64,000 nucleotides of DNA. It comes from Ophiosphaerella korrae (lineage: Eukaryota > Ascomycota > Dothideomycetes > Pleosporales > Phaeosphaeriaceae). Below, in pieces: positions 34,242-45,118 of this stretch. The notes beneath the pieces were generated by a model. That model saw nothing but the letters and a program-made list of their open reading frames with translations. It did not search any database and had not been told where the DNA came from. The stretch lies in NCBI GenBank assembly GCA_028456385.1, contig JALNQF010000087.1:111959-175958 (forward strand), in the 5' to 3' direction. How positions within the stretch are numbered: the stretch's first letter is position 1; the number at the start of each line of letters is the position of its first letter. The position numbers were made by a program, and so were the translations under genes.

Positions 34242-34889
34242 TTGAAGCTGTTACGAGGGGGGTGGGAATGCAGAGGGGCTGTCGTGCGCGGAGGAAGAGA
34301 ATACATATGAAGTGGTGGTTTGACAGCCCGGCAGCCTGGCAGCCTGACAGCTGCATTTGCTGCTGCTCAGCCTTGGGGCTTACGGCTGCGATAGCACACA
34401 GTTGCCCACTCCTAGGAAGCCGCTGTCGGGTTGCAAGCTGAGGTGTCAGGCAGCCCGCTCATTGGCCAGGCGTTATGGTATGCACAGGCAGGCATGCCGA
34501 ACGGTAGGACTGAGGATCTGCACACACCCCTGGTGGCTGGAGCCGAAACTAAGAGCAACGACTTCATGACTCGAACTCATCAGTCTTTTCCCCACACAGC
34601 GCACAAGCGGGTTTTGATGATTAGACATCAGCGCTACATTATTAATGTGCTCTGCTATAGTCCGATCTAGTACGTTTTATAATTCGTGAGAGCCCGCTAG
34701 AAGCTGCAAATGAGATGCACAGATAGCCATTTGTAGCAGCGCCATAAGAATGTGATAAGCGCGCCATCCAGCAGATTTATCTACGTTTCGGGTAATGCTG
34801 GTTGTAGGACGGATGCAGTTCTGTGACTAATTATACGCTCACAAAGTCCCATTACGAGTTCGCGATCTGCGCGATCCCGGCGCAGGCCT
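34242..34889. other. Intergenic region upstream of PNP/NACHT/ANK gene
   Basis: About 650 bp with short GCCTGGCAGCC-type direct repeats near 34325-34350. It probably includes the promoter. No gene recognised. Confidence 0.45.
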
Positions 34890-35780
34890 TTCTTCAAGTC
34901 GCAATGGTAAAACTCTTTACTTTCCTAACCGCTTTCGCCGCCAGAACTAGATAGTCAATGCCAAACACGTCAGTGGCATCGCGCACGCCCAATACATCCA
35001 AAACTCTCCAGACACTGACCAATCGGCTTTGGCACCATCCCCTCCAGGCGTGTAGTTGAAGAAACTCATGCTAAAGATCGCCTATTCTCTCTTAGCATAA
35101 TCCTAGAAGTGGCGCGAGGAAACAGACTGATAGAAACGTCGAGGGCAAGAAGGCCAAGGTCACCACCGCAATTGTCCTCATCGCTCCACTGTCGACCTTC
35201 CCCGCTTCCCCTAAGCCCGTCATTGCCTGACTGTCCCGCCGGGCGATCAGGTTTTACGTCTAGCAGTGCGTTAGTCATGGCTCTTTCCACGATTCACATA
35301 TCCAGCCTCTACAAGAGCAATCTAGCTCTACAGTCGTTCTTTGTACGACTGGGAACGCAGGAACAGGTTCTGAAACATCCGAATCTGGGACTATATGTGC
35401 ACTCGTACTTGATAAGAGGCTTCCATAAGCTCTCCACTTCTCCGCTTGTTCTTGGTGGGAATTCTAATTACCTGCTACCGCATAGCGTCTAGCGTCTCCA
35501 CCGACACGTTGAGAGTCTCAACAGAATGGATGGCGTGTCTCGCCGTTTCGTGTAACATCAAGAAGTCCTGAGGGCCACGAGTCGACAGCGAGCGGTCCTA
35601 CGCAACCAACATCAACACGACGAATGCCTTTGGCAGCTCTGTCAAACTCGCCCTCTCGATGCTCCGAATGATGTCCCGTATAGACCAGACAGACGAGTCC
35701 TGCAACCCAAGTATTGCCTCTTTGAGCGATACATGTAGAGACTACGGCTTGGAATACGGGAGTCGGGTTCACACGTAGGG
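34890..35780 (-). pseudogene. CorA-like magnesium-transporter-domain protein, C-terminal remnant
   Basis: Reading the minus strand across frames gives the C-terminal signature of the fungal CorA-like family. KEAILGLQDSSVWSIRDIIR is followed by FLMLHETARHAIHSVETL, then RSQSYKERL. After that comes a hydrophobic helix MRTIAVVTLAFLPSTFLSV, MSFFNYTPGGDGAKADWSVS, a second helix (FWMYWACAMPLTCLALTI) and a basic tail WRRKRLGK. Stops and frame changes separate these pieces, and the N-terminal part is not recognisable. Such CorA-like domains are often fused to ankyrin or HET modules in fungi. Assignment rests on motif memory, so confidence is moderate. Confidence 0.6.
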
Positions 35781-35852
35781 CAATTTCCGTTGGAGGAGGC
35801 GCTGGGACACAAGGTCGACACTAATGCTGAGGATCCTAGCGCGAAAAGAAGG

Positions 35853-36059
35853 TCATCTCATGCTACATGTAGGCCGGGGTATCAGGTGAGTGCCATAATC
35901 TGCTAGGGCACGGTAAGAAGTAGGCACGCCAAGCGGAAGTCCTTGCGGTAGTACACGACTAGCCTTATCCATTACAAGACAACGTAGGGATTTGTGTACT
36001 GCCGAGAGCGTGTTGAGGCATCTCCAAGCAGCGCAGCTCAGTGCCATGAACGAGGTCAC
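35853..36059 (-). other. Unassigned coding-like fragment
   Basis: A minus-strand frame includes VLPQGLPLGVPTSYRALADY, which recalls the helix-turn-helix start of some fungal pogo-like transposases. The rest does not match, and there are no ends or downstream DDE motifs nearby. It is listed only as a possible remnant. Confidence 0.25.
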
Positions 36060-36553
36060 GTCCCCATAGTGGGGCTGAGCAATTCACTATAGATACTTTT
36101 GTAAAGCCGCCAGAATAGTGGATAGGACATTACTCTTTGTAATATAGTATAGGATGTACCAAACTAGCATACGACGTAGCCTAAAGACATTCCAGAGATA
36201 AGCGTACGTTCTCAATGGCAAGACGGGGTTCCTAGTCTGTATAAGTATGTCGCAGGGAGAGCATTGTAATTACGGCTAGGATCTATATAGTATAATTCAG
36301 CAGTCCCATAACTTATCGAATGCAGCTGCTACCTCATACCCATCCAGATGATGTTTTTTGGTCCCATAGGAGAATGCCATAAAGAAAGCTCTCACGACGA
36401 ATCATAAGAAACGCACTCTAAATTCCCAACTCCGCTTCACGTCCAATGCTTTCCCTCACTCATGGAGCTTCAGTAGTATTTCCACTTTGAATTGGCGCTC
36501 TGACTCACCACTATTGATGCTGGTATAAACTGACATCCCACGCGAAAGAGGCT
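36060..36553. other. AT-rich gene-poor region
   Basis: About 490 bp without supported features. Confidence 0.4.
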
Positions 36554-36621
36554 TTGGGACACGGTCCAAACCCATCTACTGCGATTAGCACCTGCATTTA
36601 TCATTACTATCGTCGTGTGCC

Positions 36622-37044
36622 TTACAATAGTAGTAGTATTTCTAAGACGCTTTCGAAAGTTTCATCCATACCAATATCGGTAATGTCCAACCAAACTTTC
36701 CAGTTGTGGATTCCCAAGATGATAACGAACCGTTCGTCGCTCTCTGTGTTGTGGAACTGGAGGCCGCCATACTGTCCGCTACAATCCACAGTAAGGACCG
36801 AGAAACCCTCAGTAGAGCGTGTCACGTTCCACTGAAGGTTATCATCAGGGCTATGGTACCGCTCAAGGCAAAAGCCATTTAGAAAAGCAGCTCTGGAGTC
36901 TATTCGAAATGAGTACCGGTCTGTCTGTGGTATTGACTGGTCGCGGCTAAGAATTTGTAAGGTTACTACTTTAATATACAGTCTTTGGCGCAGAAATCGT
37001 CTTACTATAGTCAATCCTAAGGAGCTCTTCTGTATAGCGAACAC
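36622..37044 (-). pseudogene. Unknown protein fragment with RIP-like upstream decay
   Basis: A 140-codon minus-strand frame contains AFLNGFCLERYHSPDDNLQW, VTRSTEGFSVLTVDCSGQYG and ERFVIILGIHNWKVWLDI, which look like a beta-rich conserved domain rather than chance. Upstream, the same frame continues (SDSLSILKKYDLRYIVVFAIQKSS) past a TAG and into AT-rich sequence, so the 5' end is lost. I do not recognise the family. It may be the C-terminus of a larger recognition-type protein from this island. Confidence 0.4.
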
Positions 37045-38502
37045 GACGATATACCTAAGGTCGTACTTCTTTAAGATAGATAGCGAGTCGCTAGTTGTCT
37101 AGCCTAAGGCAGTCCAAAACTATAGCAAAGTTACTATCTTTAGCTCTTATAAGAGATAAGTTAATGCGTAGACCTATATTAGTTATTAAGAATTCTAATA
37201 AATTACCTTTCCTAGTAACTAGTGAAACTGTTGCAGTGTCGAAACTCTGTAGGGGTCTCTGCGAATAGACCTCTTTCTACTCTAGAACCCCGCTAACTAA
37301 ACAACGAATAATTGGTTAACATTTTCATGTGCTCTTGCTAAAGAAGTTCAAATACATATATGCTTTCGCCGTACATTAGCAGTATATTAATACTAAGGAG
37401 GGCAAGAAGAGATATACAATATCTTCTTCCCGTTTTATCTCTCACTCTATAGCCTATAACATCGAGCAGGAGCGCCTGACAAGGAATGCCTGTAATTCGA
37501 GAAATAGTAGGGGACATTTTAGATCTAGTGTCTAGTATCTCTCACTCGCTATTAAAGAAGACTATGTATTAGGGAGCTAGAAGCTCTTAGAGTGTCCATC
37601 CTCGTCTAAACTATCTACTCGAGTCTATTTCTAACTAGTTATAAACATCTAGTAAGTATACGCAGTAGATTTTAGTATCCTAATGCTACTTGAACATTGA
37701 GTTAATTGCTTCTAATAATTTAGTGTTGTTTGTCCTGTCAGTGCAGCAAGTGTCTACCTAGAAGTGTTGCAGGCAATTAAAGGTAGCCTTCACTCTACAG
37801 TACTAGGTTTTTCTATACCTATTCTTTGTCTTCTAAGAACCTTCTAACAAGTCTTTAAAAGTAACCTCTTCCTTATTATCTCCCTAAGTATGCGACAGTA
37901 TCGCATAAAGGGGAGTATTTTTGATGAGATCCTTGGTCAGGCTAAGTTCGCCATCACTTTTGAGCTGCAATAGACGCATTATTGGGCATGGATAATAAAA
38001 TGGTCAAATAAATGTTGGATAGTAAGAAATCATCTGAATGTATTCAAAGATGTAAGTTATTTAAAGGGATCCTGCAAAAGTCTAATAGGCATGTAGGTGA
38101 GTTGAGTTATTTTGCAGCATGTTGCAAAGGCGGTGTCTTGCGCTTGATTAAAGAGGGGTGAGGCGTTTGCTAAGAGCTGAAGGGAGAACTGCGCCAAGAT
38201 ATATTAGGTGCAAAAACCAGAGACCGATTCTGCACGCGAGTTTCCCGAACAATGCAGCTGCTTAGATGAAGAAGAAGCTTTTGCAGAAGCAAAAGTTGGT
38301 TACAAGAAGCTTGCTAACGTGAGATTATCCAGGGTGCGGATAATGCTATTAGTTGACAAGTACGCTTTTGATCATTAGTGAATGGTAATCAAAAATATTC
38401 AACCCTGACTCGTCACCATTAGCAAGGAGGACGGCTGACTCGCACCCGCTATAAGGTTGTGGCTGATTGCCACTGCGATAGCCATCCACAAGGATTTATC
38501 GT
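37045..38502. other. AT-rich, RIP-like region
   Basis: About 1.45 kb dense in TA dinucleotides and in TAG/TAA/CTA words on both strands, the expected product of CpA-to-TpA mutation. It is probably old repeat DNA. No ends or open frames are identifiable. A fragment near 38390-38450 precedes the pogo-like element. Confidence 0.5.
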
Positions 38503-38504
38503 TA

Positions 38505-40255
38505 ACGTGTTCCATCACTAACCGGGCCACACCAGTAATCGGGCCACCCCACCAAGACACGCGACGCACCTCTCATCCCATCAAAGATGCCACAACACCA
38601 GCCGCCCAGAGACTCTTAGAGAGAAGGCAGAAATCTTCTTGCTACTCAAGCGCTTCAATCAAGGCAGCTTAAAAGCTAACGTAAAGCTGGGCAGGTATAC
38701 GATGTCCATCGTACGACTCTTCAACATCGCCTTCAAGGCATCCGCCCTAAACACGAGATACTATCTGTCAATCGAAAGCTATCTTCTGTTGAGGAGTAGT
38801 CACTTGTTCAGTGGATCCTAGACGTCCTCCTCGCTAGCCGCGGCCAAGATCCACCTCCACACGTGGGCAAGAACTGGGTGTCGCGTTTTATCAACAACCA
38901 GCCAGAGCTTCAGACAAAGTGGAATAGGAAATTTCACTTATAGAGAGCACACTATAAAGATCCTATCTGGATCTAGGCATAGTTTAAGCTTGTACAGGAC
39001 ACGCGCAACGCGTACGGAATACTTAACTCAGACGTGTTCAACTTCGACGAGACTGACTTTATAATAGGAGTAGCTACAACGTTAAAAGTTGTTACTAGCT
39101 CTAATAAAACTGGTCGAGTAACTATTATTCAGCTAGGTAATCGTAAATAGGTCACTGCGGTTAAATGTGCTAACGCGTCTAGCTAGTGTATCCCGCTGCT
39201 AGTGATCCTATCTTGTAAGTTCTACTAGGCCAGCTAGTATCAAGGTCTTACATTAGACTAGGTACTTAGTGTAAGTAAGACTGGATAGATAAACGATAAA
39301 CTAGGCGTTAAATAGATACAGCACTTTAACAGACATACAGCGTTACATACGACTAGCGTGTGCAGACTACTTATCCTTAACAGTTATAGTAGCCACGCTA
39401 CACCTAAGTTTAATTAGTTCTATATAGAGAATAAGATCGTTACCCTCTATATGCTAGCTCACACCTCTTACCTCCTCCACTCTCTTCACGTTGGCTACTA
39501 CTCTCCTCTTAAGGTACTATACAGATATAAAGTAACAGAGCTTGTGCGGCAAGGAGTCATTCACATAGACAAGCAAGACTTTCTGTAGATATACTAGAGG
39601 ATCTAGCCGACAGTTCTGTCTAGCTAGAATATCAAGGCTGGCTTTTAAGCAACTGGGCTTATCACATACAGCCCAGAGCGCGTCTTGACGTGCCTTATTG
39701 TCGTCATGACACCGTCTCTAGTAGAGACAGCAGCGACAGCGACAGGAGCTCTATGGACTGCTGAGACTCCGCGTACAGTTGACCAACTCCAGCAGTAGGC
39801 TCGACTCGTGCGTGACCTACTTCGCCGCCAATCTCAAAGCCCAACAAGCCTGGCAGTCCGCCAGCTGTCAGCTTACTATGAACTTAGCAGCAATCTTAGC
39901 AGAGGAGAACACCAAACTACGTGCGTCAAATCAACACCAGCAACGTAAGCGTCAACAACGTAGACAGTATATAGCTCATGGAGGCGTCCTTCAGGCTTAG
40001 GAAGGTCAGGAGCGAGTAGCAGTGGCTGAAAGGGGTGTCCAAGAGAGTGACCAAGCTGGGCCTGCCCAAGCACGTACACGAGCACCACCAACGTGTAGTA
40101 AATGCCATGTACAAGGCCACAAAAGAACTCAATGTAGAGCTATATAATCTATACTCATACAAAACCTCAAAAAAATTGATTGTGTGGGTGCTGGGCTATC
40201 GTGCGAGGTGCGTCGCGCGTCTTGGTGGGGTGGCCCGGTTAGTGGTGGAACAAGT
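38505..40255 (+). mobile_element. pogo/Fot-like DNA transposon, RIP-decayed, ends intact
   Basis: Terminal inverted repeats start AC(G/T)TGTTCCA(T/C)CACTAACC and continue GGGCCAC...CCCACCAAGAC(A/G)CGCGACGCACCTC. The left copy, from 38505, carries about 15 extra bases between the two blocks. TA target duplications flank it at 38503-38504 and 40256-40257. Inside, plus-strand pieces of a pogo-type transposase are readable: a helix-turn-helix (VYDVHRTTLQHRLQGIRP) near 38700, WVSRFINNQPELQTKW near 38880, the DDE segment FNFDETDFIIGV near 39045 with VVTSSNKTGRVTIIQLGNR, and a basic tail QHQQRKRQQRRQY near 39930. A worn zinc-knuckle-like CSKCHVQGHKRTQC lies near 40097. Many TAG codons interrupt it. 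Length is 1751 bp; it is inactive. Confidence 0.88.
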
Positions 40256-40424
40256 TAAAGTACGTTAGTTGACCCAGAGTGTCATGAATCGGCAGATGCA
40301 TGTGCACCAAGCGATATGACTCGTGCATATATCGCTGCCTAGCCAGCTCGAAGATAGCCTTGCGCTGTAAAAGCTTTGCTATGCCTTAAATGTACGGTGT
40401 ATGGTTACTTAATGGGCTGTCGAT

Positions 40425-42446
40425 ATGGCTCAAAAGGATTGTCTAACAGATCTTGAAGTTGTTAAGGACGACACCGGCGCTAGTCTATCCGCACTGCGGC
40501 GCGAAACTCGAAAGCCTCTGGCGCATGCTATTGTGGACGTTTACAAAAATCACCAAACTACGAACTACAAGTCTCAGTGTTTTTGGGAAAACCTCAGGTG
40601 CTTCCTTCCTTCAGTTCCTTGTTCTGAAAAACAACCACAGACAGATAACCGGGTTACCGAGGCTTTACAGCTTGAGCTACGCTCGTCTGATAAGGGTTAT
40701 GTGGCGATATCTTATCCCTGGGATCCCTCCGACGGCGAGAGCAATAGAACAGGGAAGTATCGACTACCAGACTCGATTCATGTTGTTGAAATGGTACGAG
40801 ATATTGTGCTCGACCGTACGTTTCGATTTATGCAATATAAGCAAAAACACGAAGCTATAATTCCGTTGTGGATTGACAAGCTATCGATTGATCAGAAACC
40901 ATCACCTGAGAAGGACATTGCAATGCAGTCTATGGATCTGGTATATAAACACTGCAAATACGCTGTCGGCTATCTCTGGGTGCAAGTTCAAACGGCAGTT
41001 GAGATGAACCGGCTTTCGGACCTCCTCGCCGGTCGCTTCATTAGCTATAAGCACAGGAGGGACTATTCGGTCTTCAAGAAAGAAGTAGATAGTAGGATGG
41101 TATCCGAAGTGCTGAATCTTCTTGTTCGCATTACAAACGACCGGTGGTGGGACAGGGCTTGGATATACCAAGAAGATTACCTTGCTGGCCCGAAGATGTG
41201 GCTTCTTCTACGCCATGCTGACGGACTTTTACGACCAGAAAAAAGCAGTCATCTCGGAAATCTTCCCGGCGAGTTAGTAATCCGATCAGACGAGTTCCGC
41301 AAGCATGCCACACAATTTTGCTTGGCATGTTTCTCGAACAAGAGCTTAAATCACGTCATAAGAGAAAAGTGCAAGCAGATTCTGCACAAAGCAGGAAAAT
41401 ATAACATTCTCCACAAACATTGGTACAACGAAGGCAAAGAGCATCTTCAGCGGTCGATGACTGTCAGCATTCTCAAAGATCTGAATGATCGCCACATCAC
41501 GAGGCGAAGTGATCTTCTTCCTATCACTGCAAATGTTTGTGATTATAATATCCGGCTTCCGACGACTCGCCCATTCAGTCTGAGCATAGGGATACTGGCA
41601 CTTTACGTTTCTAATGGTGAAATGTTTGGAATGGGCGACGGTCAGCGCGGTCTTCAAGAGAATGTCTTCAATTTTCTCGCCAATTATTCCATGCATGTGG
41701 AGCCGCCTTTACCCTACGCAGCCCTGACATTGATCAAGCACAGTCGATTGACGATCAGTCAACTTTCCCTGGCAGGTATACACACCAGAGGCCTCCTCTG
41801 GAAACTTGGAGATGTCATACCACCTTCTCGTTTGGAGCAAGGTCCTTGTTCTTCGTATGGGCAACCAGCTCAAAGACGCTTATTCTATAAAGGTCTTAGT
41901 ACCTATCAAAAGAATCGTCTACGCAATCTTTATGAGGCGCTCGATTATCGAAGATCGAAAGGTTGCAAAAAACAGCTTTACGAATGCATCTCAAACAGCC
42001 TGGCGGCCTTTCTAGATTCTCCCAGACGGATTAGGAAGAAGGACGAGTGGCCACCACAGCACTCTATGAACGTCATGGCTGCCTGCATTGTCGATGCAAT
42101 GGACAGCGGGCTATACCTACAACTTGCTAGGCCTGTCGGAGGTTCGTTCGGACTAGGCCTGGGTATTCCTTACTGCGGAATATTTGTTCGAAAGAAAAGC
42201 GATTTGCAGCAGCCTGGGCGGACATACGTTTTCACTTCTTGGGCTCGTACACAAGAGCACTCTCAAGGCAACATGAGGAGCAAGAAGCTTGCGAAATATG
42301 TCTCGGTAGAGGTGTGTGTTGGCGAAGAGACGGACGGTGACACAACAAAGTTGGTAAGCGGGAAGTGGATCAATGGTCTGTGTTTCTTCGAGGGAGAGAA
42401 GAAGTTCCCTTTTGTATTTTCTTGGCCCAAACCACTCTCTTTATGA
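40425..42446 (+). CDS. HET-domain protein (heterokaryon incompatibility family)
   Basis: A single uninterrupted exon encodes 673 residues from the ATG at 40425. The HET domain is at about residues 90-270. GYVAISYPWDPSDGE corresponds to the YxALSYxWG motif, IPLWIDKLSIDQ to LWIDxLCINQ, MDLVYKHCKYAVGYLW to the MxxIYxxA segment, and RWWDRAWIYQEDYLAGPKM to the WxxRxWTxQE segment. The C-terminal half is helical without known motif and ends in a compact domain (VSVEVCVGEETDGD, FVFSWPKP). HET proteins trigger cell death or growth arrest on non-self fusion. It lies between the pogo-like element and a TPR fragment and shows no internal stops, so it could be functional. Confidence 0.9.
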   Translation: MAQKDCLTDLEVVKDDTGASLSALRRETRKPLAHAIVDVYKNHQTTNYKSQCFWENLRCFLPSVPCSEKQPQTDNRVTEALQLELRSSDKGYVAISYPWDPSDGESNRTGKYRLPDSIHVVEMVRDIVLDRTFRFMQYKQKHEAIIPLWIDKLSIDQKPSPEKDIAMQSMDLVYKHCKYAVGYLWVQVQTAVEMNRLSDLLAGRFISYKHRRDYSVFKKEVDSRMVSEVLNLLVRITNDRWWDRAWIYQEDYLAGPKMWLLLRHADGLLRPEKSSHLGNLPGELVIRSDEFRKHATQFCLACFSNKSLNHVIREKCKQILHKAGKYNILHKHWYNEGKEHLQRSMTVSILKDLNDRHITRRSDLLPITANVCDYNIRLPTTRPFSLSIGILALYVSNGEMFGMGDGQRGLQENVFNFLANYSMHVEPPLPYAALTLIKHSRLTISQLSLAGIHTRGLLWKLGDVIPPSRLEQGPCSSYGQPAQRRLFYKGLSTYQKNRLRNLYEALDYRRSKGCKKQLYECISNSLAAFLDSPRRIRKKDEWPPQHSMNVMAACIVDAMDSGLYLQLARPVGGSFGLGLGIPYCGIFVRKKSDLQQPGRTYVFTSWARTQEHSQGNMRSKKLAKYVSVEVCVGEETDGDTTKLVSGKWINGLCFFEGEKKFPFVFSWPKPLSL

Positions 42447-43540
42447 TTTCGAAACGGTGATGAGAAGTATACAACAAGAGTGCAAAATGCAAACTGAACG
42501 TCTGAAATTGACCTAGATCCGCTTTCGTTGGTCTATGCTTAGTCCACCAGGGGTCAATTGATATAACAAATCAAATCAACGTCTTCCCTCCGTAAAATAC
42601 AGATAGTTAACTGAGTACTATTCTCTCTGTTCAATAATCATTAGCAATGCCTCTCCTATAAGCCAATATCAATACATAAACTTTACAAACTGCGCGTTGA
42701 GCAAGTAAGAACCTTGCTTTTGGACATTCGGTTATGACAGGACCACATTAACGCTCTCTAGCCAATTCAAGGACAAAACCTGTTTAGATATTACTATTTT
42801 CATATACGGTGAATGACTTCCCGTGCATTGTTTAATTATATACTCACAAAGTGAATATTTCGAAATAGCATTTCAAGCTAAATTCCTTGAAGGTGAACCG
42901 CGACATATTGAGTTTAGTAATGGTAGTGCCGTGGCGCACTGGAGGGTGCAGAAGCCTCTGATGACTACCTGCGCCGTGATCCCCTGTGTCTGCCGGAGTA
43001 GCTGTATTTGTTCATGGCGTCACGAGCGGAAACCATATCGGGGATGCGTAGTCTGCTACTGGTAGTATTACGCTTATCGTCAGCTGCTTGACTGTCTTCG
43101 GCGGTGGCCCCTTCAGTTTGCGCAATGCCAGCGCTACCTTGGTTGCCTTGCATGCTTTGTCTGCGAGGTGTATCTCGAGCCGCAGCTCCTAGTCCAGGGC
43201 AGAGCTCGCGAGTCTTTAATGAGGATCTACTTGACTCCCCATGGCTTTGCAGCTGTCTGTCGGCTTTCAGTTTGCTAGTATGGAGATCTTGAAGTTTACC
43301 TTGTGATTTGAGCTCATAAGTTGTTATATCGAGTAGGTGGCTGTGCAGATATCGCGGGTGTCACGGGACATGACTAAGGACGCTGGCCTCCTTATATATA
43401 GCACTAGCCTAGCTTAGTTAAGAGGACATCACAATACAATCATACCATCTTGACTACGTCATCCTTCGATCCCTCACAGCGGGTTGAACAGATTCGGATG
43501 GGTGGCCGGGCTTTAGCCCTCCAGAGTTATGCACTCGTGT
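42447..43540. other. Intergenic region
   Basis: About 1.1 kb. Short frames only; no recognised gene. Confidence 0.4.
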
Positions 43541-43755
43541 ATATTGTGGTGTAGTAGAACCGCACGTGATCGGGGAGGCTTAGGTCAGCCTTGCGGTTTG
43601 CAAGGGCTCCGAGTGAGATCGGATGGGGCAGATAGACACCGACACCTACTCGTCATGTAGTTACTCAATTCATATCCTTCAGCTCATCTCTCACCGACTG
43701 CAGGTCGCCGCCTGCCTCCTACCTCAGCGCGCATCCCAGTATGTCACAGTATACT
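43541..43755 (+). repeat. Inverted-repeat copy 1 (partner at 52085-52299)
   Basis: This stretch is closely similar to the reverse complement of 52085-52299. Shared landmarks are CCGCACGTGATCGGGGAGGC, GTCAGCCTTGCGG, GGGCTCCGAGTGAGAT, GACACCGACACC and CGCCTGCCTCCTACCT. It leads directly into a TPR remnant, so it may be the 5' region of a decayed repeat-bearing gene or part of a transposable element. Confidence 0.7.
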
Positions 43756-43990
43756 CCAACCAAGGCCGGTGGGAGGGTGCCGAAGAAGTACTTGAAAGTG
43801 GTGGAGATACGCAAGACAAAGCTTGGGGTAGACCACTCCTGGACGCTGCTTAGCATGTACGGCCTCGTAGTAGCGTTAAAGCGTCGGGGAATTGCGAGTA
43901 AAGCAATCTCGTTAATGGAAGACTGCTACAAGGTCATGCAGTAGCCCTAGGTCACCAACATCCTGGTACTATAGTATCTCGCGAAATACT
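43741..43990 (+). pseudogene. TPR fragment of an NLR-type protein
   Basis: Two overlapping frames together give the recurrent fungal NLR tetratricopeptide unit: YSNQGRWEGAEEVL in one frame, then VVEIRKTKLGVDHSWTLLSM, GLVVALKRRGIASKAISLM and EDCYKVMQ in the other, followed by a TAG. This is the pattern of TPR arrays (ERK.LG.DHP.TL..M..LA) that follow NB-ARC domains. About one and a half repeats remain, with a frameshift near 43790. It could be the lost C-terminal array of a patatin/NB-ARC relative. Confidence 0.75.
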
Positions 43991-44459
43991 TACAATGTTG
44001 CGGCTAGAGGATATAGAACTTAGAAAGTAGAAGCACTTCTAGCAAGGGAATGGCGTAGCAATCAGATTGCCCTAAAGCGACAGGCTTGACGTGGTACCAA
44101 TTATCCTAAGGTATAGCCCATGTGAGGTGATTCTTTGAGTTGCCACTGTTAGCATGAAGGACGCTCGACCCGCACCAACCCTAGCCTTGTCGAAAAGTTA
44201 GGTTAGTTGGTAGGAGGCATGGCCAAGGTTGAATAGGGGTCGCAAGGCTAGCACTGTAGGGACGGAACTCTTATCACATTATAGAAGGAGGCTCGGTACA
44301 AATCAGGCGCGAAGGCGACAATACAAACATGTTGCGGTACAAATACCGTTCAAGTGAGCAGAACCTTAGAGTTCGGACTCTAACTTTTGCTCCGCAACAA
44401 AATATAATGCATAGGTGAGAGACACCCTACATCTTCATAAACAGTTATCATACGTTAAT
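43991..44459. other. Gene-poor region
   Basis: About 470 bp with no supported feature. Confidence 0.4.
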
Positions 44460-45118
44460 CTAGATATTTTTTGGGAACCTATCATAAAAGGTAACAAGGG
44501 AGGAGGGGCCGCCTGGATATAATAGCCGCCACCTCACGCTGACTTGCGCAATGAGAGTCTTCTTACATAGCAATTTAAGACATTCCGCCCAGTCCCTAGG
44601 TCCCTCATAATGCCGGTGTATACCACGTACCGTACGGAGGAAGTTTGCGGTTGGATAGCAATAGGGATCGTAGTTATTCAGCGCCCAATGAATACTTTTA
44701 TTGAAGAGCTTGGTTTCCTCGGAGGTCTAGACGAGGAAGACATCACTCAAGCGTTCGAAAAGAGTGGTATTAAACGCCTTGTAAAGTTTTTCCAAGTGCC
44801 AATTCAACATTCTAGTTTGGTTACTTCTCTCGTTTCTGTCCGCATCGGTGCCGCCATCAGCCTTGATGAATGCAGCGGAGTCGCCACTTTCCTTGCGGTT
44901 GACGAAGATGAAGCGGTTGACTGAGTAGAAAAATTCATCATTGTAGTCGAATTTTTGTTTATTTTTGCGGTAGTAGGCAAGAGATAGTTAAAGTTATCTT
45001 TTGCGATATTTTGTAGATTCTGAAACTTGGACGCAGCTTCCTTGCCTAATTTCTCGGGATCGTTAGCAAACTGACGGAACTCCTGAGGAAAGCCCTCAAT
45101 GTATAGTACTACTGCCAT
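44460..45118 (-). pseudogene. Unknown small protein (paralogue B, decayed)
   Basis: From the ATG at 45118 the frame reads MAVVLYIEGFPQEFRQFAND and EKLGKEAASKFQNLQ. Near codon 46 (about 44982) the reading shifts by one base, after which LAYYRKNKQKFDYNDEFFYS and VNRFIFVNRKESGDSAAFIK continue. A TAG at 44727-44729 interrupts, then the same frame runs on (ETKLFNKSIHWALNNYDPY and HYEGPRDWAECLKLLCKK) to a stop at 44460-44462. Total about 218 codons. The first 45 codons align without gaps with the intact gene at 24168-24725, and upstream DNA is shared too. It therefore belongs to the same unrecognised family but carries a frameshift and a nonsense change. Confidence 0.55.

Noticed and set aside
35853..36059. 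Fragment resembling a pogo-type helix-turn-helix
   Set aside because: Only about 20 residues look right, with no TIR, DDE or flanking support; kept as unassigned.
44610..44924. 104-codon plus-strand frame starting MPVYTTYRTEEV
   Set aside because: It lies opposite the decayed paralogue B, which has the better coding signal.
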